Below, piece by piece: positions 47,999 to 60,480 of a stretch of DNA of 64,000 nucleotides. Each line of letters opens with the position of its first letter. The first letter of the stretch is position 1. The DNA is from Colius striatus (lineage: Eukaryota > Chordata > Aves > Coliiformes > Coliidae). The stretch is taken from NCBI RefSeq assembly GCF_028858725.1, contig NC_084760.1:56755367-56819366 (forward strand). Direction: 5' to 3'. Below the pieces are notes generated by a model. It worked only from the letters and a program-made list of their open reading frames with translations, was not told the DNA's origin and did not search any database. Position numbers and translations under genes: made by a program.

Positions 47999-49940
47999 TT
48001 GTGGTGTGTTTAATTGTGTGGATTTACTGGTATTACCACACACCTCCTCAAGCCTTTCTACGTCACAACTGAGTATCCAGGTAAATGACAAGAACATCCT
48101 CTGCCATTCCTACAGCTTTTAAGATCTTTCCAGTGGAAAATTGTTGCCCAAGTTTTGAAAATGTTGAGGTTCAAAGGACAGAAATAATGGAACCAAGTTC
48201 AGTAAAAGTCAAATGGATGGCTGAGGACATCTTCCAGGTCTAAAGTTCTCAACCTTCTCCTGAGCAGGGCCAGCAGCCAAACCAAGGCTAAAACATGGAG
48301 TCCAAGCACTCTCTACAGGACACTAATTTAGTTCTCATTTTATTTATGTATTTATATACATATAGAAAATTGCTTCTGGGAAAGCAGCAGATTGATTTGA
48401 ACTACAATTAGGAGCATAAAGGGCTGATCTGTGAGTGATGGAGGTAGGCTGATCACACAAGCTTCTCTTCTATATAAATCTTTATATGTTATTATCATTA
48501 CAGCAGCTGCCACTGTGTAGGGTAGATGCTGGTATGAATAGATGAGGAGAAAGACACAGGAGCAGGCAATTGCCTCTCCCAGGCCACGCATCCACACTTC
48601 TCCTGCACATGAACAGTGTGCTTCAGTGAGGAAGGCTGAAGCCCCACAGGCTCTTTGCTGACCTATCAACTTATCATGGCTGACAGTTTCTGCTTCCACT
48701 TTTCTTCTCCCGTCTCTAACCAACCAACTCCTATTTCTATTAAAATGCAGTGCCCAAAACTGACAGGTTCAAGGCCACTTTTCTCCTGTGTCAAGAATAT
48801 TCTCAGTTCAGCCTCACAGTGCCTCTGTAGCTCTTTCACACTTGGCCTCAAACACAAACTAATGGAGATGATAATTTGAAGGCACCTTGGTGGAACAGAA
48901 ATGCTGAGGAAAGCTCAGCAAGCCCCACTCACCGAGCCTCACAGTGTGACAGGCAGCTGCAAGACACGCTAACCCAAGTTCCCTATTGCTCAGCCAAGCG
49001 CAGCTCCTTTTCCTGGGGTGCCCATGGGTTGCTGCACTGTGCAGTGGGGCTCCCTGTCCAGAGCAGGCGCTCCCCTGCCCCCGAGCCCATCTCCTCTGCT
49101 TGCTCAGTGTGCTGCACCCTTGGCCACAGCTCCCAGCAGCTCTGCCCGGAGCTCAGGGCCTCTGCCGTGGGGACCCACCGCATTCAGGAGTGTGCAGAGG
49201 AGACATGTCCTGAGGTCCCATGCCTGGGGGTGTGTGCTCAGATACATCACCCACCTATGAAGGGGATGACAGCTGAATTTAGTGATCAATCAATCACCCA
49301 CACAAGAGGCTACAAACTCACCCAGGCGAGGGGGAGGGAGCCAGGAATACTGCCTTATGGAAATGTCAGCACGTCCCTGATACAACACGTCAATGGTGGA
49401 AAAACTCTATGCACCAGTAGGCACCTTGAGAGAATGTAGTTACTGAGATTTCAACATTGTTTCCTTCTTAAGGCTCCTGCACTCCAAAGGAACCTCATTT
49501 CCAAACCTGGCTCTGTCAAGAGCTTCTAGAGAAATGTACTCGCTGGTCTCGCTTCTGTGTGGCAACAGTGAATAGATACTGACCCCTCTGATGCCAAAGC
49601 TAACATCCAGACAAACCTGGAAGTCAGAGAGCAAGAACCACCTGCCCCAGTCAGTGCCTTACACGAACAGGTTGGATTGCAGGCAGCTAAATTTTAAACT
49701 TAACCTGCATTTCCCCAGTGGAGGATCCATTTGTAACTGAGACTGCAGCAATCTGAGGTTGATTCATACAAGAAAAATCACTCAAACCCAGGTCTGAGTA
49801 TGCAGCCCTTGATACAGCCTCTGATCTGGGAGGCACTTCTCCTACCTGCTCCTGTCTAAGTGATCCTGAGATTCCAGTGAACCACTGGAAGAAAAAAAAT
49901 CTGTTGGCAGAATTAGTGATGTTATGGGAGGAAAAACAAT
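47999..49940. other. Intergenic space between convergent TPD52L1 and HDDC2
   Basis: About 1.9 kb. A GC-richer part at 48890-49330 has overlapping open frames on both strands (up to 187 codons), with no recognisable domain and no splice context. No CR1 copy. No RNA gene seen. Confidence 0.7.
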
Positions 49941-49962
49941 GCAGGGAATGTAAAACAATATG

Positions 49963-49968
49963 TTTATT
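49963..49968 (-). terminator. HDDC2 polyadenylation signal
   Basis: AATAAA on the minus strand (tttatt on plus), 24 bases past the stop codon. If used, the 3' UTR is only about 45 bases long. The sequence after it is T-rich on the minus strand. A more distal signal cannot be excluded. Confidence 0.55.
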
Positions 49969-49992
49969 ATAGCTGCGGCATTCAGGAACACC

Positions 49993-50087
49993 TCAGGAAT
50001 GTGGATGAGAGGTAGCTGCTATTTTTTTATTCCTTTCTGTGTTGATCAGAGATACAAGCTGGAGTATCTCTGGGTGAACAAACTTTC
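49993..50087 (-). CDS. HDDC2: HDDC2 coding exon 6 and stop
   Basis: After acceptor tcttacag it encodes (G)[19 protein letters not shown], then [11 protein letters not shown] and TGA at 49995-49993. Human ends GKFNHPEIVQLVSELEAERS with a terminal PHS; the last three residues and the KF-HPEI-QLVS pattern are kept. No start codon in this frame lies within the exon, so it is easily missed by ORF scans. Confidence 0.94.
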
Positions 50088-53000
50088 CTGTAAGACAAAA
50101 GAAAGAGAAAGTTAGTTAAAAACACTCCTTTTCCTGTGTGTGAAAGGTTGGCAGTGATGTTGCTTAGGGTCAAAATAAACAAGTTCTTCTAAGAGAGACG
50201 GTACTTTTGCATACTCCAACACTGGAATAACTCTAAAAGAAGTTTCAGATATTTTTCCACAAAAACTTAGTATTTTATGCCCTATTAAGACACCGAATAG
50301 CTTAAAAAAGATGCACCCTGACCAGGACAATCCCATGCAGTGTGTCCAGGGGCAGGAAACCACCCCAATTACACGTGTATGTAGCGTATATGTTCAGCCT
50401 CTACTGAGACACTAGCTTAGTTTAAGTCACTGATTTCTAGTAGGAGGGCAAAGATGACAGAAATTTTCCAGCTATGCTGATGTTGTCCTTTTTTTCCTTC
50501 TGCCCTAATAAAATTATTGCATTTTTCAGACAGCTGATTGTTTCCCTGAGGAGTCATGAAGGTATAAATGGGACTCGTCAAGGGCTGTGCCTAGAGATTC
50601 CTGGTCCTCTTCCTGAGTTTGTCTGGCCCTAGTTTTTGCTCTGGACAGGATGACTTGGAGTTATTGGAGTCACAGCCCTTTTCTGCTGTTCAACTCCCTT
50701 GCTAAAATAATTATTCCTTTCCACTACCAGATTATTTTGTAAAGGATACAGACAGTGGACAGAATAAAGAGTGACACAATTACACCTCAAACATTTCCCT
50801 AAGCTGGTTCTCACAGGTGCCTTGGGCAGGTTACACAAGACCACGCAGCTCATGTGGGGATAACAAATTCTGCTTCACTGGTTCATGAAACACTAACAAA
50901 GCAGAAACAAGCCACTGTCAGAGCATCGGTGAATCCTTTACATCTTCTCTGAAAGGTACAGAATCACGGAATGGCAGGGTTGGAAGAGACCTCCAGAAAC
51001 AATCCAGTCCAACCCCCCTGCTCAAGCAGGTCCACATAGATCAGGTCACAGAGGAACATGTCCAGGCGGGTTTTGAAAATCTCCAGAGGAGACTCCGCAC
51101 CCTCCCTGAGCAGCCTGTGCCAGGGGTCCCTCATCCTCACAGTCAAGAAGTTTTTTCTTGTGTTTAAGTGGAATTTTTTATGTTTTGGTTTTTGTCCGTT
51201 ACTCTTTGAGCACAAGTGTAACAAAACTGGGCCGGTACTGGATTCGGTACACACAAATGAATGTAAGGTATGTTGACACTACAGTAAGGTTCTCCAGAAA
51301 CATTTAGGGTACTTGAGCAAGGAGTAAAATAACTAGCCCTCGCTTGCTCTGAATGTCTATTGGGAAAAAAAAGAAGGTAATTCATAGATTTCACTTATGA
51401 ATGGAAAAACAAAAACCCAACAGAAAAGCCCAAATGTGATACCAGCAGTTGAATCATAGAAGTCCTGCAGCCTGCCAGGCGTGTTCTCCAGCTCTTCATA
51501 CTCAAGGGCTTGCAATATCATCTCACACTGATCCAACTGCTTTACAAACTTGGCTTCTGCAGTACACTGGTTCTCATATTCCTGCACAGAGTTGCAGTTA
51601 GAAGAAAGAAATTGTGTCATTCTGAAACAGTGTATTAGACGCTCTTTACATATGTAGGATTTTCTCTGTCAGTATACGGCACTCCATAAATATTCAGGAC
51701 AGTTAGGCCTTTCACTCTCTGTTTGAGGCTGCTATTCAGCAAAACACTTGACATCAGTAACTTGCTAAAGTTTCTATTAAACACAACAGGACTTAAGAAC
51801 ATTATTCTTTTGCAAACTCTTAACTGGCTGAATCAGGGATGACAGGGAGACAACCCTCCACAATACACAAGTTAAATAATAGGCTCCACCTAGCAAGAGT
51901 CTACATATAAAGATCTTTTGAGGCTTGGCTAAGGCTATGAATTACCACAGTGTGTGCCTACACATCACCACTACCCATTTTTAAGACCTCTTCTGCACTT
52001 TTCTCCACCACTTGCTGTTTTTAGAAAGAATTGTTCTTTACATTCTTCCTGTCTCTCCTTCCTAATCTCTTTGGTCTGATCTGTCTGAGCTGCTTATGTC
52101 TTTATATCTGTCCTAGGAGACAGGGAAGGGGAGTCGAGTCGTTAAGGGGTTTCCTTCCCCTTCAGCCTTTAAGCCCTTTAATCTCTCTGCTATCTTTTCC
52201 CCTCTCTGTAGCCATCACCATATGTATTTGTGAGTCATTCCCATTTCTGGTGAACTTGAACAATTTTGCTGTCCTTTCCTTCTAGCGATGGCTGCAGACA
52301 GATTTGCCATTTCATTTTCTCTTTTCTACATCTACTGCACTGCATTTGATGTCTCATCAGCTGGTCTTCTCCCGACTTCCAAAACCAAACACAGAAAAAG
52401 GCTTCTTTCTGTGCAGTTACCATCACCTTAATACCCTCAGCAGGTCTGACCCTTTCTATTATCACCACCACCAATAAACAAAACAGAGGTGTAAGGACAC
52501 ACAGGGCCCCTCTGTGCCAGCAGACCCACACAGCCCAGCAGTCCTACAGAGGAGGAAAGCACAAGCACAGGACAAGTTTTTCCCACTGATCAGATGACAA
52601 GGCATCTCTCTCTCTGCATCTCAGGAAGACAACTGTGGGTGTGGGCATCATTCACAGCGCCAAGACCCTGGGTTGTAATTCCAGTGCAGTGATACTCAGG
52701 TAAGTGTCAGAGTCATTTCCTTGCCTGAGATGCTATTAAGGACCTGTTTGTTCTGACGCTTATTGCTTTACCTTTGAAAGCCAGAAATCCAGCTTTTGAC
52801 AGCCATGATTGACTCGTACTATTGGATCTGGACTGGAATGATGCCTTGAACTTTCAGTTATATTTTGATCATTATTTTAGTAATTAATTTCATGACTCTA
52901 TTTTAACCTTCTTTTCCTTCTTTCAATCTGAGCTTTGCCTCATCTTGAAATTGCTTCAGTTCTGCGTCTTATTTTCTTAAATCCACTTATTTCTACTCTT

Positions 53001-56000
53001 TTTTCTTCAGACCACAAAAGGGAACAAATTCTTGGCAGCACTGCAAAGGAGAACTTTGGGAGAAGAACTACAGTGGTTTCCTTGTAAAGGTCTGTCCCAC
53101 CTCCAGCAATTAATTGGGAGTATCCATCTGTTCCCAACCTCTTTGTGCCATACAACCCACCAGATCTTATTCATACCTCAGCGCACATGAACCTCCAGAA
53201 ACATTAGCTGTTCCATGTGCAACTGTACAGAGTGCTCAAATAAACACTTACTGTTTCCTCCCTGCAGGTGTTTAAGAGTGTGAAAGAACGATACGCTTTG
53301 AAAAAACAGTAACTGCTCTCTTGACCAGCATGGTCTCTGCCTTTTAAACATGACTCCTGCACTTTTGCTCTTGAAAATTAAAAAGCAAGACAGAGCTGAG
53401 GTGGTGCTGACTCCTTTAATGTCTTTTCCAAAATATTCTGGATTAAGTTCTAAAGTGACAATGTATCAGAGGCATCTCTCTACTGCCCTTCTCCCCTACA
53501 ATTGCAGGGTGCCCACCCATACAGTAGAGAGCAACAGTCCTCCTAAGGCTGAAAGGGAAAGGGGCAGAGCTCAGGGCAGAGCAGTGCAGGAAGGAGTTGC
53601 TAACAGTGGCACCAGATCTTGACCCAGACGCTGTTTAGCTCTGGGCTGTAACCTCATTCACTCAAATAAACTGGAAGGAAATGACTCCGGCTGGCTGAGA
53701 ACAGAGTTATCACACCATGTGATTCGAGGCTTCTTATTTTCTGCCCCTTTTTTTCTCATTCTTTTTAAGCAGCACCTAGTTGTTCTACTTAAATTAAGGC
53801 CAGTGGGACTATATGTGAACACTGCTGCACTAGAGACTCAATGCTAATAAATATTATTCCAAAGGAAGAAACAAAGAACAAATACTCAAAACTGTGCACA
53901 TGTTAAATTGTGGTTCATAAGAATGATACAAAGCTGTCATGCTGAAGAGCTAACTGCTCACTGAACCAGCTCCTATACAACGTCAGAGAAAACTGAGGCA
54001 AAGAAAAAGAGTATTTTATTTTAAATGAAGTCCTACAAGACTTATCTTCTCCATCCAAACCTCCTTCTCCTCAATTCTAACACCTTTTCAAGGGAGAAGG
54101 AAACAGTGCCGTTTAGTAAATAAATGCACACACACCATTTCTCAGATCTGGTTATGCTGGTTTATCTCATAGGGTGTTGTCGCAGAAGGCAGAAATTGGC
54201 AGCAAATATCTCAAATTTAAATACAGCCCAAGTGCAAAAGTAAGAATATCAGCCTAAAATACAGTCTCAGGTCATAGAGTCCAAGAAACATAAAATACAT
54301 GTGAACAAAGGGATTGTGGATGTATTTATCCTCATGAGGCTGTATGTTGTTAGGAGAAGACATCCCTAGTTTGCAAGTATAAAAGATCTTATCTATTAGT
54401 AGCACGAATTCACATCAAAAAGTTAAATCACCTTCAGATCACAGATGATATCTTCCAATACAAACATTTAAGGTGCCCATGATCAGCCAGCAATCTGGGT
54501 TGTTTGTAAAAAGCACTGCCACGTGTCAGTACACCACATTTAAGTTTAAATGAGAAGTTACTACTAAATATTTTAGCCTAATGGACTGTAAAATAAAGAA
54601 ACAGAAGCCACATTAATTATTACTTGCATAAAAAGCAGAAAATACTCCATGGCATCATCAACCTCTGTAATTTTTTCCCCCATTAAAAAAACTGTCAGAT
54701 ACCAACGGGCAGATGTGAACAAGAGGTAATACGTTAGCAAAACTAGATTTACATTCATAATGGCTCAATGTAGATGACAGACCCTTCCTTCAGTTGTACA
54801 AAACAAACCCTGGACAGGTTTATCTGGAACTTTGAGAAATCAAAGGCAAAAGCTGGTGATTTTACCAAAGTTTGGGATTTCTGTTTGAAAAGGATTCCAA
54901 AGAGACCTTGACTTATACCCTTAGCTTTACCTCAAGAGCAAATTAATCTACCTTGACACGATTTCATAGTTAAGCAGGAAGAGGACAATAGATCACCCCA
55001 GATTTCAGCAAAGGATTAAAAAAAAATGCAAGCTTACTTCCCAGAGCTCATAGATTTCTTTTCTGAGGTCCTCTGACAGAAGCTGGGTCAGCTGTTGCAT
55101 GGCTGCCTGAAAGAAAAGAAGCCATTTCCATCCATCATTTTTTGAGCAAGCACATTTTCATCATTATCTTTTTAAAAGAATTAACTACTTATTACCCAAC
55201 TTGCAGACATACAAACTACACAGTATATTATCCTAAAGTGCACACATACATAAATCTACCAGAAATAAGAGGACCACCCAGCGAAGAATCTTTTCTGGGA
55301 GCTACCCTAAAACACAAGAAAAACAAACTGAAAGTGCATCCACTATCTTTAAGAGCCCAAAACGATGCTCAGAGCAAAACAGGCAAATGCCAGGAAACTC
55401 TTCTCACTTACCAGCTCTGCCTTCCAGACTTAACCAGGGAAGGCAACATTTGAACTTAATAGGCTCCTTCCCAAACACTCAACTAACACATTTTCACTAG
55501 TGGTGCCGAGAGCAGCAACTGACTGTCAAGCAGGCAACATAACATAAGCCTTTAAAAAATCTGCAATTTTGAAAACAGACAGAAAAAAAAAATCCATTTA
55601 ATACCCTGCAGCAATAAAACAGAGTGTTCCCAGACTGAGATACCATTTGTTCAACAACAAAAATCTTGGTACAAGGTTTAACACAGCATCAAACTGATGG
55701 TATAACCAGCAAGCAGAAATCGTTCTGCATGCTCTTTGTGTTCTCCCACTTCATCAAGTGTCATCCCTGGGCCATTTTTCCCTAGTAACACAAAGGGCTG
55801 CTTCCCAAACAGTCAACATCACAGGCAAGACAAAGGATTTGTGCCAGTACATAAAGGGGGCCTATCAGAAAGCTTGAAAGGTACTTTTTACAAGGGCATG
55901 TGGTGACAGGGTGAAAGATAACAGTTTTAAACTGATGGAGGGTAGACTTAGGTTACATATTAGGAAGAAGTTCTTCAGTGTGAGTGGTGAGGCACTGGAA

Positions 56001-59000
56001 TAGGTTGCCCAGAGAGACTGTGGATGCCCCATTCCTGGAAGTGTTCCAGGTCAGGTTGGATGAGGTTTTGAGCAACCTGGTCTAGTGGAAGGTGCCCCTG
56101 CCCATGGCAGGGTAGCTGGAACTAGATGATCTTTAAGGTATCTTCCAACTCAAACCATTCTATGGTTGTTTTTCCACTTCAAATACAGGGCATAGTTTCA
56201 CAACATGTCTAAACTGAATCAGCTGCTCTCTACCCAAAGCCTCTCATTCCTTCCCATCTCCTTCCATTTCTGGAGCTCATCAGATTCCAAGATTAGCAGG
56301 CCAAAATGACTTATTGGGCAAAAAAAATCCAAAAACCAAATCAAAGAAAAATCTCAAACTTTAAAATTTTCTTTTTAAAATCAAGTTCATTTTCTGCTGC
56401 CTTAGCCTAGGTGAGAGTAGCTGATTCAACTAACTGCACAAGCAGCAAACTTCAGAATTGGCTCAATGTCAGCAGCAGAGAGCAAAAAAGGAGAACTCTG
56501 CAGCGGAAGCAGCGTATTGATAATCTAACTCAAGCCACCTCAGGACACCGTTACCCTTGGTGTATTTTCACAACAAAGTATTTCAGTGTCAGCCTAACGT
56601 TTAATGCTCGACCCTCCTTCCCACACAGTCAACAGCAGAGTCCTCACAGAGTGAAATGGGAGCAGAAGGAGCTGAAAATACTGAAGGAGATTTCATGAAC
56701 CCTCTTAGGCATCAAAGTATCTTTTCCATTGCCTAAATACAAGTGAGAAATCTTGCTAGGCAATGTTGAACCTCATCCCCAGTGACAAAAAAACCTTCAG
56801 AGGCTTCTAGGAAAGAGTCTTTTTTGTTTGTTTGTTTAGTGTAAGAACACACTAGGAAGGTACATTGAAAACAAAAAAGAAATCTCAAAACTGCAGTCAG
56901 TAAAAAGTACTTAAAGAATGCTGATTATCCCTTTGACCTTTAATTTACGCCTTCTCAGCAAAGAGTTTACTCCTAGAGATAGTCACAGCCCTCCCAACCC
57001 CACCTTTCAAACACAGGATCTTAAAAGGCGAGAGGGGAATAACCACTGTGACATTTTAAATATTTTTTTACACTCTTTAAAGAGCTAATTGTAGCCTTTC
57101 AAGAGATTCTGAGGCACCACGTTGCCCTCTAGCGGTGGACGGAGGAGTCGTTTTTATACAATTAATGCAGCAAATCAGATATGACAAACCACTAGTTTGG
57201 ACACACACATGGCCAAAAATAAAATAACTCTAGGCACGCTGCACTCAAAGATTCATGATCACCTCTCTCTGGAGTCCTGTGCAACTGGTTTAAATAAAAT
57301 CTGTGTCACAACCACACAATCTGGCTCAACACAAATGATCCACCATGAACTGTCATCTACCTTTCTTGGTGCACCTACTCCCTGCTCCCCACCTCTTGCT
57401 AAGGCTGGTCAACATGGATTATTCGGGTTACCAAAAATCCTGCTAGTTTGGAAATAAATGGCCAACGTGAAGATTACTTCAATGGTTCTCCTTCCTACTT
57501 TCACACTTCCACACATATACAAACCACGAGCTGAAAACTGTGGTTGGTTGTGGCCCCCACGTCCAATACCAATGACAGCATCAAGTTGCTTAGAGGATCC
57601 CTTTGGTACCACCAGAACATAAAGCACACAGAGAAAACTTTGCAGATGTGGCTTCACACCTTATGTCCATACCTCTTCTCTCCTGTGCTTCTCTTCTTTT
57701 GAGATATTATCTGCGGGAGCGATATCTCCAACAATACATTCGGCCATATCATGAACCAAAGCTAATCGTATGCATCTAGGAAGCAGCAAAGGTAGAATAA
57801 TTGGTTATTCAGCATTTTAAGCTGCATCTTGCTATCCATAAAACTCAGAGGTTGCACAGCTTATCCTCTTTGTACATTTTACAAGCTTTTAAAATGTTAC
57901 CCAATGTTTTCCACTTCTTTGCTACGAAAAGTAGTTTCCACCTAGACATCACTTTAACTGTTGATTTCTAGCTGTTTTCTCTACTCGCAAATGTAGATTC
58001 AAGTATAAATACGGCTTGCTCAAAAGCATAGCATTCAGAAATATTGCCCTTAGCTTCTGCATGCTTGGCTTTGGGAGATTATGAGAGTCACACACTTAAT
58101 GTGAATGCTGCAACAGGTAGAAGGAAACCTGGACTGGACTCATCTCAACCCAGTACATAACCTAACGCTCTCAAGTCTGCAGCTGTCAGTCTGCAGTGGA
58201 ATACTTTCAAAAGCCCTCACTGTATTCATCAGCTCCCAAAGGACAAAGTAAAGACAACTCCACACCAGACAACTCATTCAATGCTAATAATGCTTTTTCT
58301 TCCATGCTATGTGATTTCTAAGGCTCCTTACTGCTCCGAAGTGCCAAGTCTGTCAAAACTCCCATGGTATATAGCTTTGCTTCTGCTATCTGTGGCTTCA
58401 AACTGTGTTTTAACTAAGCGCCTCCAACTTGCTTACTTAAGGCTTGAGAGAAGGCCATCTCAGAGCCTCTGGATTAACAACTTGCCTCAGCACTTGGAAC
58501 TTAGCCATAGAAATCTTTAGCCTTTCAGCTCTCCAGGTAAAGAGTACTTGTTAAAAATATGGAGGGAAGCGGGGAAAGGATTTCAAACTCATTCAGTGTG
58601 TTTTAAAAGCTCTTTCTCACTATAGCTACATTAAACACTTTGGTTGCAGCTCTCCCATGACATTAACATCTGATATCCAGAAGCAGTCTCACCTGTCCTT
58701 GTTAAGGCTTTTGTCTTCGGTCACCAAAGCCATCATGGCCATCCTGTACATATGATCAGAGACACTCTCTGGCTTTGACACGTTTCTGTACACCCATCCT
58801 GTCCGTGGTACTCTCTGTGTGAGAAAAGCCAAATTTAAAAAATGTCAAACTTTAGGTTTTCTGAGAACCACAGAATGCTCGGGGTTGGAAAGGACCTCTA
58901 GAGATGACCCAGTCCAACCCCCCTGCTAAAGCAGATTCACCTTGATCAAGCAGCACATGAATGAGTCCAGGTGAATTTTGAAAACCTCCAGAGAATGAGA

Positions 59001-60193
59001 TTCCACACTCTCTCTGCGCAGCCTGTACCAGGGCTCCCTCACTTGCACAGGAAAGCAGTTCTTCGTTGTGTTTAAGTGGAACTTTTGGTGTTCCTGCTTA
59101 TGCCTATTACCCTTAGTCCTGTTGCTGGACAGAAAAAAGTACCATCTCATCCTCTTGCCATCCATCCCTCAGATACTTACAAGTGTTGATGAGGTCCCCC
59201 CTCAGTTTTCTAGGCTACACAGCTCCAAGCCCTGCAGCCTTCCCTTGTAAGAAAGATGCTCCAGTCTCCTGATCATCTTGGTGGCCCTGCACTGGACTCT
59301 CTCCAGAAGTTCTCTGTCCCTCCTGAGCTGGGGAGCCCAGAACTCCACACAGGACTTCAGATGAGGCCTCGCCAGGGCAGAGTTAAGAGGGAGAGTTGAA
59401 CCTCCCTTGACCTGCTGGCCCCACTCTTGATGCATCCCAGGATGTCATTGGCCTTCTCGGCCACGGGGGCACATTGCTGGCTTATGGTTAGTTTATCATC
59501 AACCAGGACTCCCAGGTCTCTCTCTGCAGAGCTGCTCTTCAGCAGTTTGACCCCCAGCCTGTACTGGTGCATGGGGTTGTTCCTGCCCAGATGCAGGACT
59601 CTACACTTGTCCTTGTTGAATCTCATGAGGTTGCCCAGAACGCTGACTTCGACCGTGACCCTCCATGCTCCAGTGAGCTTTGATGCTTCCGGGAAACACC
59701 TGCCCAAGGACGGGGCTGCCGGGGCTGTGAAGGGACTCAGTTCACAGGGAAGAACACAGCACAGCAGCACCACTGACCGCAGCGGGCGCCTCCTCAGCCT
59801 CACGGTGCTCAGGCCGAAGCGCCGGGCCGCCTCTGTCCTGCCCCGGCCGCCAAACACGTCTCCCCGCGGCAGCCCCAGCACCGGGGCCGCCCGTCTGCGC
59901 TTGGCGGGCGCCGCGGCGGTCCGCAGCCGCACCCCGGAGGCTCCGGCTCTCCGCCGGCCGCCCCCCTGCCAGGCTTCGGCATGCTCCCTGCTCCCAGCTC
60001 GGCCCAGTTGGGCCCCGGCCCGGCCCTCGGAAAGGCCGTGGGCAGACGCCTCGCCACTGCCGCGGCTGCCCGGGCGCACGGCAGTATCGCTCCCCCGCCT
60101 AGGTGGGCCGTGGCCCCGCGCTCAGCTCACCTTGAGCTGCCCCAGCAGCCGCAAGAAGGGCAACAGGCCGACGCCGCTTGCCCCCGCCGCCAT
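49993..60193 (-). CDS. HDDC2: HDDC2, HD-domain 5'-deoxynucleotidase, complete in six exons
   Basis: Seen: joining 60193-60131, 58814-58693, 57775-57673, 55106-55038, 51581-51443 and 50087-49993 gives 591 bases: 196 codons and a TGA, all with GT-AG junctions and agreeing phases. Human HDDC2 has 204 residues; the difference is mainly a shorter N-terminus. Metal-binding HD residues by position: His42 (SDHMYRMA), His70-Asp71 (LVHDMAEC) and Asp136 (KQLDQCEM); Glu74 and GDIAPADN (78-85) are also conserved. Known of the family: YfbR/HDDC2 proteins remove the 5' phosphate from deoxynucleoside monophosphates using divalent metal, probably in nucleotide-pool housekeeping. Inference: active enzyme, since all motif residues are kept. 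Promoter is a CpG-rich island. The gene faces TPD52L1 tail to tail. Confidence 0.97.
50088..51442 (-). other. HDDC2 intron 5
   Basis: Contains one CR1 3' end (50960-51210). The rest is unremarkable AT-rich sequence. Confidence 0.75.
50960..51210 (-). repeat. CR1 LINE 3' end, minus orientation
   Basis: acagaatcacggaatggcag, ggttggaagagacctccaga, gtgccaggggtccctcatcc and cttgtgtttaagtggaattt: a 5'-truncated CR1 in the same orientation as the host gene. Confidence 0.92.
51443..51581 (-). CDS. HDDC2: HDDC2 coding exon 5 (final metal-ligand Asp)
   Basis: Acceptor ctctgtgcag, donor gtatca. It encodes [36 protein letters not shown] and [10 protein letters not shown] plus one base of Gly. Asp136 of KQLDQCEM is the last conserved HD-family ligand. 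The frame stays open past the donor, but the added residues are hydrophobic and unlike HDDC2. Confidence 0.96.
51582..55037 (-). other. HDDC2 intron 4 (3.5 kb)
   Basis: No CR1, LTR or coding exon recognised on either strand. Pyrimidine-rich patches near 52030-52230 are compositional. Confidence 0.7.
55038..55106 (-). CDS. HDDC2: HDDC2 coding exon 4
   Basis: The acceptor is ttcttttcag and the donor gtaagc, both strong. It encodes 23 codons: [16 protein letters not shown] then EIYELWE, matching the human EAMKQITQLLPEDLRKELYELWE region. It is phase 0 at both ends. Confidence 0.95.
55107..57672 (-). other. HDDC2 intron 3 (2.6 kb)
   Basis: Holds one antisense CR1 3' end (55880-56166). The remaining sequence has no recognised element. 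Confidence 0.72.
55880..56166 (+). repeat. CR1 LINE 3' end
   Basis: ggtacttttt acaagggcat, gtgacagggtgaaagataac, ttaggaagaagttcttcagt, gttgcccagagagactgtgg, ending caaaccattctatggttg. Antisense to HDDC2; of the subtype seen widely in birds. Confidence 0.9.
57673..57775 (-). CDS. HDDC2: HDDC2 coding exon 3 (HD motif)
   Basis: The acceptor cctag and one base complete Arg62; then [34 protein letters not shown] and donor gtatgg. It holds the His70-Asp71 doublet and the GDIAPADN loop. Serine replaces the human proline in the NIPKEEK segment. Confidence 0.96.
57776..58692 (-). other. HDDC2 intron 2 (0.9 kb)
   Basis: Short intron with no recognised repeat. A 79-codon plus-strand frame (58281-58520) has no family resemblance. 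Confidence 0.72.
58693..58814 (-). CDS. HDDC2: HDDC2 coding exon 2 (first metal-binding His)
   Basis: Acceptor tctcacacag, donor gtgaga. It encodes [12 protein letters not shown], then [18 protein letters not shown] and [10 protein letters not shown] plus AG of a split Arg. SDHMYRMA carries His42, the first metal ligand of the HD fold. Confidence 0.96.
58864..59645 (-). repeat. CR1 LINE in HDDC2 intron 1, minus orientation
   Basis: Begins gaaccacagaatgctcgggg, the complement of the 3' terminus. It continues through the 3' UTR into RT sequence; minus translation gives [40 protein letters not shown] and [13 protein letters not shown]. It breaks off at about 59645, at the edge of the CpG-rich promoter. 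It fills more than half of intron 1. Confidence 0.93.
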
Positions 60194-60480
60194 CGGCCGC
60201 CCGGCAGCCACCACCGTCTTGCTCCTGCCCCTCCTCCTGCGGCTTCTTGCATGGGCGGCTCTTGGGCGGCGCCACGGGAAGCTGAGAGGCGGCTGTCCGA
60301 GAGCCAAGCTTCCTCCCCTTCAGCCTCGGAGCCGGCCGCCGTATCTACGGGGGTGTGGCGGGAGCGTGTTCCCAGCGCTATCTTTCCCCAGGCGTTAATT
60401 AGCCACTGTAACAATCGCGACCCAGTCTGCGATTGCAACAAGAAAAGCAGCAAGTGAGGCCAGGCTGCATGGGCGCGGCA
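59650..60480. promoter_or_regulatory. CpG-rich promoter region of HDDC2
   Basis: GC content and CG dinucleotides rise abruptly against an AT-rich background, with many gccgcc, ccgcgg and gggcgg runs. It covers coding exon 1 and the start of intron 1. Such islands mark housekeeping promoters in birds. No TATA box is evident. The transcription start is probably between 60200 and 60400 on the minus strand (inference). Confidence 0.8.
60131..60193 (-). CDS. HDDC2: HDDC2 coding exon 1
   Basis: ATG at 60193-60191 starts MAAGASGVG, then [12 protein letters not shown], with donor gtgagc. Human HDDC2 begins with a longer MASVSSATF-type leader and then LLQFLRLVGQLK. The frame is open further upstream (Arg-rich, from about 60307) but has no ATG there, so 60193 is the best start. 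It lies inside the CpG-rich promoter. Confidence 0.92.

Noticed and set aside
48876..49439. Plus-strand open frame of 187 codons between the two genes
   Set aside because: The GC-rich segment is open in several frames on both strands. The product has no recognisable domain and no promoter or splice context.
60194..60307. Arg-rich N-terminal extension of HDDC2
   Set aside because: The frame is open but has no ATG, only a TTG at 60307; the first ATG is at 60193, consistent with the HDDC2 N-terminus.
59427..60398. Plus-strand open frame of 323 codons
   Set aside because: It runs through the antisense of a CR1 copy and then the CpG-rich HDDC2 promoter. The product is low-complexity Ala/Arg/Pro, and it overlaps HDDC2 exon 1 on the other strand.
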